NCBI GenBank assembly: GCA_934446475.1
Contig: CAKSEH010000001.1
Span: forward strand, 209,591-273,590
Direction of reading: 5' to 3'
Source of the DNA: an uncultured Eubacteriales bacterium
GTDB taxonomy: Bacteria; Bacillota; Clostridia; Oscillospirales; Acutalibacteraceae
Length of the DNA: 64,000 nt
Positions 7,723 to 17,631 of this stretch are shown piece after piece (positions within the stretch are counted from its first letter, which is position 1; each line of letters starts with the position of its first letter). A program made the position numbers and the translations under genes. The notes under the pieces are model-generated. The model had not been told where the DNA came from and ran no database searches. It saw only the letters and a program-made list of their open reading frames with translations.

Positions 7723-7758
7723 AAAGCAAACCGGTTACCGTAATTTCCGGTTTGCTTT
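7723..7758 (+). terminator. Terminator after rpsO
   Basis: A 12-bp perfect stem (AAAGCAAACCGG with CCGGTTTGCTTT), loop of 12 bases, followed by CTTACTG. The weak T run suggests partial read-through into pnp. Confidence 0.75.
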
Positions 7759-7767
7759 CTTACTGTT

Positions 7768-7865
7768 TAGCCCTCCGTTGATTTTTCTAAGTTTAGCGGT
7801 AAATTTCGTGCTTTTGCCGCAAAAAGCACGAAATTTATTGCTAAAACGGAAAATCTCCGGGGTTA
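7768..7865 (+). repeat. Long imperfect hairpin between rpsO and pnp
   Basis: Nearly the whole stretch folds on itself. From the tip outward, AAATTTCGTGCTTTT pairs with AAAAGCACGAAATTT, GTTTAGC with GCTAAAAC, GATTTTTC with GGAAAATC, and TAGCCC with GGGGTTA. It could be an RNase III processing and autoregulation site, as known at the same place in E. coli, or a small MITE. Confidence 0.7.
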
Positions 7866-7892
7866 ATATTTAAAAACAAGGAGATTTAAAAA

Positions 7893-10088
7893 ATGTTTGA
7901 AAACTACAAAGTTTATGAAACAAACATTGCAGGCCGCCCGTTTAAACTTGAAACGGGAAAAATGGCTCAGCTTGCAAATCAGGCGTTTCTTGCAAGTTAC
8001 GGTGAAACGACCGTGCTTTGCACCGTTACCGCTTCGGACAAACCCAGAGAGGGTGTGGACTTTTTCCCTCTTTCGGTCGACTATGAGGAAAAGATGTACT
8101 CCGTAGGCCGTTTCCCCGGCTCGTTCCAAAGAAGAGAAGGCCGAGCAAGCGAAAAGGCCATTTTGGCTTCACGCTGCATTGACCGCCCTATCCGTCCGCT
8201 TTTCCCGAAAGATATGAGAAACGACTGCTCTGTTGTTGCTACCGTCATGTCGGTTGACCCCGATTGCTCGCCCGAAATAACCGCAGCAATAGGTATTTCG
8301 GCTGCTATTGCTTGTTCGGATATCCCGTGGGACGGTCCGATAGCAAGTACTTCGGTAGGTCTTGTTAACGGTGAAATAGTAATAAACCCCACTCTTGAGC
8401 AGAGAGCTAAGTCCGACCTTAATCTTACCGTTTCCTCAACCGAAGACCTTGTTGCAATGATAGAAGCAGGTGCAAACGAAATAAGCGACGATCTTATGTT
8501 TGACTGCATAATGGCGGGTCACGAAGTAAATAAGGAAATAGTTAAGTTCATAAACGGCATTGTTTCGGAGATAGGCAAAGAAAAATTCACATTTGAATCA
8601 AGCAATCCCGATCCCGCAATTATGGCAGAAATCGAAGCTTTCTGTATTGACGATGTAAAAAAGGCTCTTGATACGGACGATAAAAACGTGCGTGACGCCG
8701 CTCTTCTTCCTATATATAACGCCGTTCACGAAAAGTTTGACGCCCAGTTTGAGGGCTGCGAAGCAAAAATAGACGAGATAATGTATCTTGTTCAAAAACA
8801 CATAGTTCGTTCTTGGCTCAAGGATGAGCACAAGAGGGTCGACGGCAGAGGAATAGATGAAATTCGTCCGCTTAATGCGCAGATAGACCTTCTTCCCCGT
8901 GCGCACGGTTCGGGTATGTTCACAAGAGGGCAGACTCAGGTCCTCTCGGTTGCTACACTCGCCCCGGTAAGCGAAGCTCAGAAACTTGACGGGCTTGACG
9001 AAGATATAAGCAAAAGATATATTCACCACTATAACTTCCCCTCATATTCGGTTGGTGAAACAAAACCTTCCCGTGGACCGGGCAGGCGTGAAATAGGTCA
9101 CGGTGCACTTGCCGAGAAAGCTCTTGTTCCGGTTATCCCGAGCATTGAAGAATTCCCATATGCAATCCGTGTTGTATCCGAAGTTCTTTCTTCAAACGGT
9201 TCAACATCGCAAGGCTCAATATGCGGTTCGACCCTTGCTCTTATGGCGGCAGGCGTTCCGATAAAGGCTCCCGTTGCAGGTATTTCCTGCGGCCTGATCA
9301 CAGGTGATGAAGGCGTTTACGGCGACTTTATGACTATGGTTGACATTCAGGGACTTGAGGATTTTTACGGAGATATGGACTTCAAGGTTGCAGGCACCCA
9401 TAAGGGTATAACAGCCATTCAGATGGACCTTAAGGTTCACGGCCTTACTCCCGAAATTATAAAAGAGGCATTCGCAAAAACACATAAAGCAAGAGATTAC
9501 ATTCTTGATGAAGTTATGCTTAAGTGTATTGCCGAGCCGAGAGCAGAGCTTTCAAAATATGCTCCCAAGATGCTCACAACCACAATAAGTCCGGATAAAA
9601 TAGGCGATGTTATCGGTAAACAGGGCAAGGTTATACAGTCTATTCAGGAACAGTGTGACTGCACTATCAACATCGAGGAAGACGGTCATGTTTATGTTTC
9701 CGGTCTTGATATTGAAAAAGCTAAGCAGGCAATTTCGATAATCGACCTTATTGCAAACGATCCCGAAATCGGTGCTATTTATTCAGGCAAGGTTACAAGG
9801 CTTATGACATTCGGCGCATTTGTTGAAATAGCTCCCGGAAAAGAAGGTCTCGTTCACATCTCGAAGCTTGATACAAAACGTGTTGAAAAGGTCGAAGATG
9901 TTGTATCCGTAGGAGATCAGGTGCTTGTTAAGGTTACCGAGATCGACGATCAGGGAAGAATAAATCTTTCAAGGAGAGACGCTCTCGTTGAAGTTAACGG
10001 TGCTGTTGTTGAGGACGATGCGGACGCATCGGACAGACCTCAGAGGAAAGACCGTGAACGCAGAGGATTTAAAAAGCACGACAGATAA
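7893..10088 (+). CDS. pnp: Polyribonucleotide nucleotidyltransferase (PNPase)
   Basis: 731 residues, the normal length. Two RNase PH domains are visible: the first with FPLSVDYEEKMYSVGRFPGSFQRREGR, the second with TRGQTQVLSVATL, FPSYSVGETKPSRGPGRREIGHGALAEKAL and the DFYGDMDFKVAGT catalytic aspartates. They are followed by a KH domain (IGDVIGKQGKVIQSIQEQ, GKQG loop) and an S1 domain (GKVTRLMTFGAFVEIAPGKEGLVHISKL). The tail is acidic, then basic. PNPase degrades RNA 3' to 5' by phosphorolysis. Start ATG 7893 has AAGGAG at the right distance. It ends at a perfect palindromic terminator, facing carB. Confidence 0.98.
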   Translation: MFENYKVYETNIAGRPFKLETGKMAQLANQAFLASYGETTVLCTVTASDKPREGVDFFPLSVDYEEKMYSVGRFPGSFQRREGRASEKAILASRCIDRPIRPLFPKDMRNDCSVVATVMSVDPDCSPEITAAIGISAAIACSDIPWDGPIASTSVGLVNGEIVINPTLEQRAKSDLNLTVSSTEDLVAMIEAGANEISDDLMFDCIMAGHEVNKEIVKFINGIVSEIGKEKFTFESSNPDPAIMAEIEAFCIDDVKKALDTDDKNVRDAALLPIYNAVHEKFDAQFEGCEAKIDEIMYLVQKHIVRSWLKDEHKRVDGRGIDEIRPLNAQIDLLPRAHGSGMFTRGQTQVLSVATLAPVSEAQKLDGLDEDISKRYIHHYNFPSYSVGETKPSRGPGRREIGHGALAEKALVPVIPSIEEFPYAIRVVSEVLSSNGSTSQGSICGSTLALMAAGVPIKAPVAGISCGLITGDEGVYGDFMTMVDIQGLEDFYGDMDFKVAGTHKGITAIQMDLKVHGLTPEIIKEAFAKTHKARDYILDEVMLKCIAEPRAELSKYAPKMLTTTISPDKIGDVIGKQGKVIQSIQEQCDCTINIEEDGHVYVSGLDIEKAKQAISIIDLIANDPEIGAIYSGKVTRLMTFGAFVEIAPGKEGLVHISKLDTKRVEKVEDVVSVGDQVLVKVTEIDDQGRINLSRRDALVEVNGAVVEDDADASDRPQRKDRERRGFKKHDR

Positions 10089-10105
10089 ATTTCTCTTAAT
10101 ATTAT

Positions 10106-10146
10106 AAAAACTAAAGTCAGGTTAAATAACCTGACTTTAGTTTTTT
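10106..10146 (+). terminator. Terminator after pnp
   Basis: A perfect palindrome, ACTAAAGTCAGGTT with AACCTGACTTTAGT, flanked by A5 and T6 runs, so it could act in both directions between the convergent pnp and carB. Confidence 0.92.
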
Positions 10147-10227
10147 ACATTTATTTATGGTTTGATCTTTGTCAGCCTAAAATACGAACCCGCTTAAAAC
10201 AGTGTATTTTTACTTATCTGTGTAAGA

Positions 10228-10261
10228 TGTGGATAACTGCCGTTTATCGGACAGTCTGTCC
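10228..10261. other. Single DnaA-box sequence and 15-bp palindrome
   Basis: TGTGGATAA (10228-10236) is a perfect DnaA box read on the minus strand, and CGGACAGTCTGTCCG (10247-10261) is a perfect palindrome, both in the pnp-carB gap. One box alone does not make an origin. Confidence 0.35.
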
Positions 10262-10286
10262 GCATCTTAAGTAAAGTTATTCTCTT

Positions 10287-13200
10287 TTAAGCGTTGATAT
10301 CGACAAGCTTTGTAGTGCTTTGGCTATAGCAGGCGGCGATAACATCCGCCAGTGCAAGAGCAGTATCTATACTCGTCATACAAGGTATCTGCAAACCCAT
10401 AGCCTTACGATACAGAATGCGGAAATCCCCTACCGACGAGTCCATTACAGCTCCGGTATATACGATATAATTAACAGCTCCGGTCTCAAGTAAATTATTT
10501 ATATCGTCATTTTCCCACACATTATGAGCGGTAACAACATCCATTCCTCTTGCCCTTATAGCCTTTGCGGTATCGGGAGTGGCATATATTTTAATTCCGA
10601 GATCGGTAAATTTTTCGGCAAGAGCGATAGCATCCGAATAGTCGTAATCTTCTACCGAGATAAGTATACCCGAATTCGGTTTTTTCTTAATTTCGGCTAT
10701 ATCGATTCCGCTTGCCGCAAGTCCTTTATAAAGTGCCTCTGCTTTCGTTCTGCCTATGCCGAGAACTTCACCGGTCGATTTCATTTCAGGACCCATAATG
10801 GTATTTGCGTCGGCAATTTTTTCGAAGCTGAAAACGGGAACCTTAACCGCATAGTATTCGGAAGCTTTTGCAAGACCCGTCTGGTAACCCATTTCCGAGA
10901 GAGATTCGCCGATCATAGCACGGCTTGCAAGGTCTACCATAGGAATTCCCGTAACTTTGCTTATATACGGGACGGTTCTGCTGGCACGGGGGTTTACCTC
11001 AATTACATAAAGCTCGCCGTCCTGCACAAGATACTGAATATTTACAATCCCCTTAGTTCCGAGGCCCCTTGCAATTTCAATCGATGTTTTCACAACGGTA
11101 TCGGTCATAGATTGGCTCAAATTATACGGCGGATAAACAGCTATCGAATCGCCTGAGTGAATTCCCGCTCTTTCCACGTGCTCCATAATACCGGGAATAA
11201 GCACGGTTGTACCGTCGGAAATGCAGTCGACCTCAAGCTCCGTTCCGGGCATATATTTATCAATCAAAACCGAGTTGCTGATTTTACCCGAAAGGATTAT
11301 ATTCATAAATTTACGGACTTCATCCGCACTTCTGACAACGCTCATTCCCTGTCCGCCTATGACATAAGACGGTCTTAAAAGCACGGGATATCCGAGTATT
11401 TTCGCTGCAATCAACGCTTCGTCAATAGTGTTGACCGAAACAGCTTTCGGTCTCTTTATGCCGATTTTCTCAAGGAAGGCGTCAAATTTCTCTCTGTCTT
11501 CCGCAGTGTCGATTCCCTCTGCAGATGTGCCGAGAATGTTTATTCCTTTTTTTGAGAGGAAATCTGTGAGCTTTATGGCGGTTTGACCGCCGAATGCAAC
11601 CACAACGCCTATGGGGTTTTCAACCTTTATTACATTTATGATATCTTCCTCGGTAAGAGGTTCAAAATAAAGGCGATCGGCAGTGTCATAATCGGTTGAA
11701 ACAGTCTCCGGATTGTTATTTACGATAACAACATCATATCCCATTTTTCTGAGCGTTCTTACACAGTGGACGGAGCTGTAATCAAACTCTATGCCCTGCC
11801 CTATCCGTATGGGGCCCGACCCTAAAACCATAATTACAGGTTTTCCGTTTCGCTTTAACGGTCTTGCTTCGCATATTTTATCCGCAGACGAATAGAAGTA
11901 CGGCGTTGCGGCGTTAAATTCGGCAGCGCAGGTATCCACTGTTTTATAGCTGTAACTGAATTCGGGTAAATCGCTCCTCCCCGTCAGCCGTTTTATAAAG
12001 GAATCGGGAAATCCGAATCTCTTGGCTTTAAGATATAATTCATCGGAAAATTCACTGCCGATAAGTTCGTCTTCAAGCATAGCAGCCTGTTTTAAACACA
12101 TTATGAAATAGAGATCGATTTTCGTGATTTTATGAATTTCATCAGGACTTATTCCGCTTTTAAGAGCTTCATACACAGTGAAAAGACGCATATCGTTAGG
12201 CTCTGCCAGACGGGTCAAAACATCGTTATCATCAATAGGAGCTGCATTTAAAGAATCAAGCTTTATTTCCGCTCCACGCACTGCTTTCATCAGAGCCTCC
12301 GTAAATGACTGACCTATTGCCATAACCTCTCCGGTCGCTTTCATCTGAGTGCCGAGTTTACGGCTCGAACCTATAAATTTATCAAAAGGCCACTTAGGAA
12401 ACTTGACCGCAACATAGTCAAGCGCAGGTTCAAAGCAGGCGCAGGTTTTTCCCGTAATTTCATTTTCTATCTCATCAAGATTATATCCGAGGGCAATCAA
12501 GGTTGAAATTTTTGCAATAGGATAGCCAGTCGCCTTGCTTGCAAGAGCCGACGAACGGGAAACACGGGGATTGACCTCAATAACCGCATACTCAAAGCTA
12601 TCGGGATTAAGCGCAAACTGGCAGTTGCAGCCGCCGACAATCCCCAAGGCGGAAACCATATTCAATGACGCTGTTCTGAGCATTTGAAATTCCTTATCCG
12701 AAAGGGTTAAAGTGGGAGCCACTACTATTGAGTCGCCTGTATGAATACCGACGGGGTCAAAGTTTTCCATAGAGCATACCGCAATAGCATTGCCGACGGC
12801 ATCTCTCATAGTTTCAAACTCGATTTCTTTCCATCCGGAAATACATTTTTCGACCAAAATTTGTGTTACAGGGGACAGTTTTAAACCGTTGGATGCGATT
12901 TTAACAAAGGATTCTTTATCCTCAGCTATTCCGCCGCCCGATCCGCCGAGGGTATACGCAGGTCTTACAATTACCGGATAACCGATTTTATCCGCAGCCG
13001 ACACTGCCGTATCCAAATCAGTCGCAATCTCGCTCGGAACACAGGGCTGACCTATTTCAAGCATAGTTTTGCGGAACAATTCACGGTCCTCCGCCTTTTT
13101 AATGGCATTTATATCGCTGCCTAAAAAACGAACGCCGTATTTTTGGAGCACACCGCTCTCAAAAAGCTGCATAGAAACGGTCAGTCCGGTTTGTCCGCCG

Positions 13201-13469
13201 AGTCCCGCAAGCAATCCGTCGGGGCGTTCCTTTTCGATAATTCGTGCAACTGTTTCTGCGGTTAAAGGCTCAAGGTATATTTCGTCTGCCAAAACTCCGT
13301 CTGTCATAATAGTTGCAGGATTTGAATTTACAAGAACAACATTGATCCCCTCTTTTTTCAAAACGCTGCACGCTTGAGCTCCCGCATAGTCAAACTCCGC
13401 CGCCTGACCGATTACGATAGGCCCCGAACCGATAACCAAAACCTTCTTGATTTCTTTATTTTTGGGCAT
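10287..13469 (-). CDS. carB: Carbamoyl-phosphate synthase large subunit
   Basis: 1060 residues, full length. CarB makes carbamoyl phosphate from bicarbonate, ATP and ammonia passed from CarA. The two homologous ATP-grasp halves are visible, each starting with a glycine-rich GSGPIVIGQAAEFDYAG or GSGPIRIGQGIEFDYSS motif, with VRPAYTLGGSGGGIAEDKE and LRPSYVIGGQGMSVVRSADE as the nucleotide loops, and a C-terminal MGS-like allosteric domain (from about residue 930). The start overlaps the end of carA by 14 bp. Being last in an arginine operon, it probably serves arginine rather than pyrimidine synthesis, unless it is the only copy. Confidence 0.97.
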   Translation of the reverse strand: MPKNKEIKKVLVIGSGPIVIGQAAEFDYAGAQACSVLKKEGINVVLVNSNPATIMTDGVLADEIYLEPLTAETVARIIEKERPDGLLAGLGGQTGLTVSMQLFESGVLQKYGVRFLGSDINAIKKAEDRELFRKTMLEIGQPCVPSEIATDLDTAVSAADKIGYPVIVRPAYTLGGSGGGIAEDKESFVKIASNGLKLSPVTQILVEKCISGWKEIEFETMRDAVGNAIAVCSMENFDPVGIHTGDSIVVAPTLTLSDKEFQMLRTASLNMVSALGIVGGCNCQFALNPDSFEYAVIEVNPRVSRSSALASKATGYPIAKISTLIALGYNLDEIENEITGKTCACFEPALDYVAVKFPKWPFDKFIGSSRKLGTQMKATGEVMAIGQSFTEALMKAVRGAEIKLDSLNAAPIDDNDVLTRLAEPNDMRLFTVYEALKSGISPDEIHKITKIDLYFIMCLKQAAMLEDELIGSEFSDELYLKAKRFGFPDSFIKRLTGRSDLPEFSYSYKTVDTCAAEFNAATPYFYSSADKICEARPLKRNGKPVIMVLGSGPIRIGQGIEFDYSSVHCVRTLRKMGYDVVIVNNNPETVSTDYDTADRLYFEPLTEEDIINVIKVENPIGVVVAFGGQTAIKLTDFLSKKGINILGTSAEGIDTAEDREKFDAFLEKIGIKRPKAVSVNTIDEALIAAKILGYPVLLRPSYVIGGQGMSVVRSADEVRKFMNIILSGKISNSVLIDKYMPGTELEVDCISDGTTVLIPGIMEHVERAGIHSGDSIAVYPPYNLSQSMTDTVVKTSIEIARGLGTKGIVNIQYLVQDGELYVIEVNPRASRTVPYISKVTGIPMVDLASRAMIGESLSEMGYQTGLAKASEYYAVKVPVFSFEKIADANTIMGPEMKSTGEVLGIGRTKAEALYKGLAASGIDIAEIKKKPNSGILISVEDYDYSDAIALAEKFTDLGIKIYATPDTAKAIRARGMDVVTAHNVWENDDINNLLETGAVNYIVYTGAVMDSSVGDFRILYRKAMGLQIPCMTSIDTALALADVIAACYSQSTTKLVDINA

Positions 13470-14532
13470 TCCTGTTATCCTCCATCATACTTAAAAAACG
13501 GTCAAACAAAAACTCGGTATCGTGAGGCCCCGAGCAGGCTTCCGGATGAAACTGCACCGTAAAAGCATTATAGTCGGGATATTCTATTCCTTCGCAGCTG
13601 CCGTCGTTTGCATTTATGAATATTTGACGCCCCGTGTCTTTTAAAGAATCGAAATTCACCGCATATCCGTGATTTTGACTTGTTATATATGTTCTTTTGC
13701 CGAAAAGTTCTTTTACCGGTTGATTTACACCGTGGTGACCGTATTTAAGTTTTACGGTCTTACCGCCTAAGGCGAGAGCTGTAAGCTGATGCCCGAGGCA
13801 TATGCCGAACAGCGGTTTTTTGCCGAGCAGTTTTTTAATTTGCTCTATACAAAACAAATTGTCGGTCGGGTCGCCGGGACCGTTGGAAAGCATAATTCCG
13901 TCGGGCTCAAAGCGCAGTATCTCTTCAGCTTCGGTATCATACGGAAAAGTGTTGACTCTGCAGCCACGCTTTTGAAGGCAGCGAACGATATTAGCCTTTG
14001 CGCCGTAATCAATAAGTGCGACCTTAAACTTTTCTTCACTGCTCGGCAGATATACCGCAGGTTCTTTTGATGAAACCTCCGCCACTGCATTTTTTACAAG
14101 ATAACTGTCGATCTCGTTTGTTTTTACGGTCGGCTCATCGCATATTTTACCGTTCATTACTCCCTGACTCCTGAGCATAACCGTTAGAGCTCTCGTATCA
14201 ATCCCGCAAATACCGCATATGTTTTCCCTCTTCAGATAATCGTCAAGCGAATACTCGCAGCGGAAGTTAGACGGAAAATCACACAGATTGCGAACAATAT
14301 AGCCTCTGACGGCGGTTTTTCCCTCAAAATCTTCGGGAATTACCCCATAATTTCCTATAAGCGGAAAAGTTTGAACAACTATTTGTCCTGCATATGACGG
14401 GTCGGTCAGCGTTTCGATGTATCCGCCCATTCCCGTTGTAAATACCACTTCTCCTATACATTCGGTATCTGCGCCTATTTTATACCCTTCAAAAACCGCT
14501 CCGTTACTTAAAACCAAATAAGCTTTTTTCAT
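13456..14532 (-). CDS. carA: Carbamoyl-phosphate synthase small subunit
   Basis: The glutamine amidotransferase subunit, about 358 residues. The N-terminal half has FTTGMGGYIETLTDPSYAGQI; the C-terminal class I amidotransferase domain has the nucleophile Cys in FGICLGHQL and the His in VQFHPEACSGP. It supplies ammonia to CarB. An ATG at 14541 directly abuts the AAGGA of the ribosome binding site, so I prefer the next ATG at 14532-14530, nine bases from it. The gene overlaps carB by 14 bp and follows argF by about a dozen bases, so it is part of the arginine operon. Confidence 0.95.
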   Translation of the reverse strand: MKKAYLVLSNGAVFEGYKIGADTECIGEVVFTTGMGGYIETLTDPSYAGQIVVQTFPLIGNYGVIPEDFEGKTAVRGYIVRNLCDFPSNFRCEYSLDDYLKRENICGICGIDTRALTVMLRSQGVMNGKICDEPTVKTNEIDSYLVKNAVAEVSSKEPAVYLPSSEEKFKVALIDYGAKANIVRCLQKRGCRVNTFPYDTEAEEILRFEPDGIMLSNGPGDPTDNLFCIEQIKKLLGKKPLFGICLGHQLTALALGGKTVKLKYGHHGVNQPVKELFGKRTYITSQNHGYAVNFDSLKDTGRQIFINANDGSCEGIEYPDYNAFTVQFHPEACSGPHDTEFLFDRFLSMMEDNRNAQK

Positions 14533-14544
14533 TTCAGACATTCC

Positions 14545-15531
14545 TTATACCAAAGTCGCAGCCATAACCGCTTTGATCGTGTGTATTCTGTTCTCCGCTT
14601 CCTCAAAGACAAGCGAAGCTTTGCCGGAAAAAACACTGTCGGTAACTTCCATACAGGTTATACCGTATTTTTCATAAATCTCTTTTCCTATTGTCGTATC
14701 GGTATCGTGAAAAGCAGGAAGACAGTGCATAAACACACACTGCTCGCTTGCGTTTGCAAGCAATTCATCGGTAACACGGTATGGCGACAAATCACGTATA
14801 CGCTCTTCCCACACGCTGTCGCTCTCGCCCATTGAAACCCAGACATCCGTATAAATCACATCGGCATTTTTTGTAGCCTCAAGGGGGCTTTCGATAAATT
14901 CAAGCTTTGCTCCCGATTCACGGGCAATTTCAAGACAACGGCTTACAAGCTTACTGTCCGGAAAATATTTCTCGGGTGCACACGCCACAAAATGCATTCC
15001 CATTTTTGCGCATCCTACCATAAGTGAATTTCCCATATTATACCGTGCATCTCCCATATATACGAGCTTTTTTCCGCAAAGAGATCCGAAATGCTCCTTA
15101 ACGGTAAGAAAATCCGCTAAAATCTGTGTGGGATGAAATTCGTTTGTAAGACCGTTCCAAACCGGAACGCCTGCATTTGCCGCCAGTTCTTCAACGATAT
15201 CCTGACCGTATCCCCTGTACTCAATGCCTTCAAACATTCGTCCCAAAACCTTTGCGGTATCGGCAATGCTTTCCTTTTTCCCTATTTGAGAAGCAGAAGG
15301 GTCTAAATATGTTGCGTTCATACCGAGATCGTGTGCCGCAACCTCAAATGCGCAGCGGGTTCTTGTGCTTGTCTTTTCAAAAATCAACGCTATATTTTTA
15401 CCTTTACAGATACTATGCTCTATTCCGTTTTTCTTTTTTGCCTTAAGTTCACCGGCATAATTTATCAGATATTCGATTTCTTCCTTTGAAAAATCAAGCA
15501 GTTTTAAAAAATTTTTACCTTTAAGTTCCAC
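14545..15531 (-). CDS. argF: Ornithine carbamoyltransferase
   Basis: 328 residues with all signature motifs: carbamoyl-phosphate loop STRTR (in FEKTSTRTRCAFEVAA), HPTQ (in TNEFHPTQILADF), DVWVSMGE and the ornithine-site HCLPAFHD. It joins carbamoyl phosphate to ornithine to give citrulline, directly using the product of carAB next to it. The start is GTG (15531-15529) with AAAGGGAG lying in the last codons of argD, five bases away. No anomalies seen. argG and argH, needed to complete arginine, are not in the window. Confidence 0.97.
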   Translation of the reverse strand: MELKGKNFLKLLDFSKEEIEYLINYAGELKAKKKNGIEHSICKGKNIALIFEKTSTRTRCAFEVAAHDLGMNATYLDPSASQIGKKESIADTAKVLGRMFEGIEYRGYGQDIVEELAANAGVPVWNGLTNEFHPTQILADFLTVKEHFGSLCGKKLVYMGDARYNMGNSLMVGCAKMGMHFVACAPEKYFPDSKLVSRCLEIARESGAKLEFIESPLEATKNADVIYTDVWVSMGESDSVWEERIRDLSPYRVTDELLANASEQCVFMHCLPAFHDTDTTIGKEIYEKYGITCMEVTDSVFSGKASLVFEEAENRIHTIKAVMAATLV

Positions 15532-15536
15532 TGTTT

Positions 15537-16703
15537 TTACACTCCCTTTGAGGCTTCGATTATTATTTCGGCAGCCTTTATAAGCAAATCATCAGGCGTA
15601 TTAAGCGGCGGTAACAGTCTTATTCTGTCTTTGGCAGGCAGACACAAAACCCCCTGAGCAATACACTCTGCTATAATATCCGAAGCCTTTTTTTCGGTTT
15701 TTAAGCCTATCATAAGTCCCTGTCCCGTAACCTCCTTGATTGCGGGGGACTCAAAAAACATATCGGAAAGCATTTTCCCCTTGCGGGCAACCTCCGACAA
15801 AAAGCTTTCGTCCAAACGGTTTATGACATTACACGCACCTGCGCAACAAATCGGGTTTCCGCCGAAAGTTGAACCGTTATCACCGAATTTGAATATATCT
15901 TCAATCTTTTTTGAAAGCAAGGTTGCGCCTATCGGCAATCCTCCGCCGAGTCCTTTGGCTGTAGTTACAACATCGGGCATAATGCCGTAATTCATATATG
16001 AATAAAGTTTTCCTGTTCTTCCGTTTCCTGTCTGAACTTCATCGACCATTAAAAGAATATCGTTCTTTTCGGTAAATTCACGGAGATATTTTACATATTC
16101 GTGCGAAATCGGAATTACGCCGCCTTCGCCTTGAATGCACTCAAAAAGCACCGCTGCAATTTTTGTGTTTTTTGCAACACATTCAAGCTCCTCGGGCTTT
16201 TCCGCCGAAACCGAAACAAAACCGGGCGTCAGCGGCTGATATAATTCGTGATAATGTTCCTGCCCCGTTGCGGCAAGATTTGTAAGTGTTCTTCCGTGAA
16301 AACTGTTTTTTAAGGTAACTACGGTAAAACAGTCTTTTCCGTGTTTAAGCTCTCCGTATTTTCTTGCCGCCTTAATTGCGCATTCGTTTGCCTCTGCACC
16401 GGAATTAGAGAAAAAGGCCTTACTCATACCGGTTTTTTTGCAAAGCAATGCCGCAAGATTTACGCACGGCTCGCTGTAATACAAATTTGAAGTATGCTGA
16501 ATTTTGTCAAGCTGTTCTGATACTGCCGACTTCCATCCGTCATCGGCGGCACCGAATATATTAACGCCGATCCCGCTTCCCATATCGATATATTCTTTGC
16601 CGAAGTTGTCCCTTAGCAAAGAGCCTTTTCCTGAGACAATTTCAACGGGGAAACGGTTATATGTACCTGCGATATATTCAAAGTCCAGACTTTTAATATC
16701 CAT
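15537..16703 (-). CDS. argD: Acetylornithine aminotransferase
   Basis: A 388-residue class III PLP aminotransferase. It carries YIDMGSGIGVNIFGAADDGW, the substrate-side GAEANECAIKAARKYG, the motif MVDEVQTGNGRTGKLYSY with the PLP-contacting Asp, and the Schiff-base lysine in DVVTTAKGLGGGLPIGATL. It turns N-acetylglutamate semialdehyde into N-acetylornithine. Start ATG with AAGGAG. It lies 67 bp after argB within the arginine operon. Related aminotransferases (GABA, succinylornithine) are possible by family alone, but the operon decides. Confidence 0.95.
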   Translation of the reverse strand: MDIKSLDFEYIAGTYNRFPVEIVSGKGSLLRDNFGKEYIDMGSGIGVNIFGAADDGWKSAVSEQLDKIQHTSNLYYSEPCVNLAALLCKKTGMSKAFFSNSGAEANECAIKAARKYGELKHGKDCFTVVTLKNSFHGRTLTNLAATGQEHYHELYQPLTPGFVSVSAEKPEELECVAKNTKIAAVLFECIQGEGGVIPISHEYVKYLREFTEKNDILLMVDEVQTGNGRTGKLYSYMNYGIMPDVVTTAKGLGGGLPIGATLLSKKIEDIFKFGDNGSTFGGNPICCAGACNVINRLDESFLSEVARKGKMLSDMFFESPAIKEVTGQGLMIGLKTEKKASDIIAECIAQGVLCLPAKDRIRLLPPLNTPDDLLIKAAEIIIEASKGV

Positions 16704-16770
16704 TTTTATTTCTCCTTAAAGATTATGAACGAACCGAAAACCGCCCGAAATCAAGTGCCGGCTCGGGGGA

Positions 16771-17631
16771 TTATACACTTTGCCTGAAGAGAGTTCCGGC
16801 GCCTTCGTCGGTAAGCAGCTCCATCAGAATGGAATGCGGCACCCTGCCGTCCATTATAACCACATTTTTAACGCCCTTGTGAATTGCTTCTACGCAACAT
16901 TCAACCTTCGGGATCATTCCGCCGGAAATTATTCCTTCGGAATAAAGAGTTTGGGTCTCATCCAAAGTAATCTCGTGTATAAGAGTTGACGGGTCGTCTT
17001 TATCCCTTAAGATACCGTCTATATCGGTCATCATAATCAACCGCTCGGCATTTAAAGCGCCTGCTATGTGAGCGGCGGCGGTATCACCGTTAATGTTATA
17101 TGTGTTACCTTTACCGTCACAGCCTATAGTGGAAATAACGGGAATATATCCGTTTTCCAAAAGGTCCTCAATAGTTTTCGGGTTGATTTTTGTTATTTCA
17201 CCAACGAACCCTAACTTTTCGTTTTTAGTTTTAGATTCTATAATTCTTCCGTCTATACCGGAAATCCCAACGGCTTTTCCGCCTTTCATTTCCAGAAGAT
17301 TTACAAGAGTTTTATTAACCTTTCCGGCTAAAACCATCTGAACAATATCCATAGATTCTTTATCGGTGACACGCAGTCCGTCAATAAAAACGCTCTCTTT
17401 ACCGACTTTTTTCATAAGCTCGCTTATTTCCGGTCCGCCGCCGTGAATCAATACTATTTTGACTCCGATAAGCCACAAAAGAACGATATCTTCCATTACC
17501 TGCTGTTTAAGAGTTTCGTTTATCATAGCGTTGCCGCCGTATTTTACAACTACTGTTTTTCCGGTATATCTTTTTATATACGGCAAAGCCTGTGTTAATA
17601 CTTCGGCCCTGTCTGCATTTGAAAAATCCAT
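16771..17631 (-). CDS. argB: Acetylglutamate kinase
   Basis: 286 residues from the ATG at 17631-17629 (MDFSNADRAEVLTQALPYIK), which has GGAGG eight bases upstream; the frame is open further up but with no comparable site. Motifs: TVVVKYGGNAM, VLIHGGGPEISELM, DGLRVTDKESMDIVQMVLAGKVNK and NINGDTAAAHIAGAL. It phosphorylates N-acetylglutamate. The N-terminal helix of the arginine-sensitive type appears present (about the first 20 residues), so feedback inhibition by arginine is plausible. A 173-bp gap separates it from argJ. Confidence 0.95.
   Translation of the reverse strand: MDFSNADRAEVLTQALPYIKRYTGKTVVVKYGGNAMINETLKQQVMEDIVLLWLIGVKIVLIHGGGPEISELMKKVGKESVFIDGLRVTDKESMDIVQMVLAGKVNKTLVNLLEMKGGKAVGISGIDGRIIESKTKNEKLGFVGEITKINPKTIEDLLENGYIPVISTIGCDGKGNTYNINGDTAAAHIAGALNAERLIMMTDIDGILRDKDDPSTLIHEITLDETQTLYSEGIISGGMIPKVECCVEAIHKGVKNVVIMDGRVPHSILMELLTDEGAGTLFRQSV

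Noticed and set aside
10524..11378. Long plus-strand reading frames opposite carB
   Set aside because: They mirror the carB coding frame, lack ribosome binding sites and give low-complexity Cys/Phe/Arg-rich proteins.
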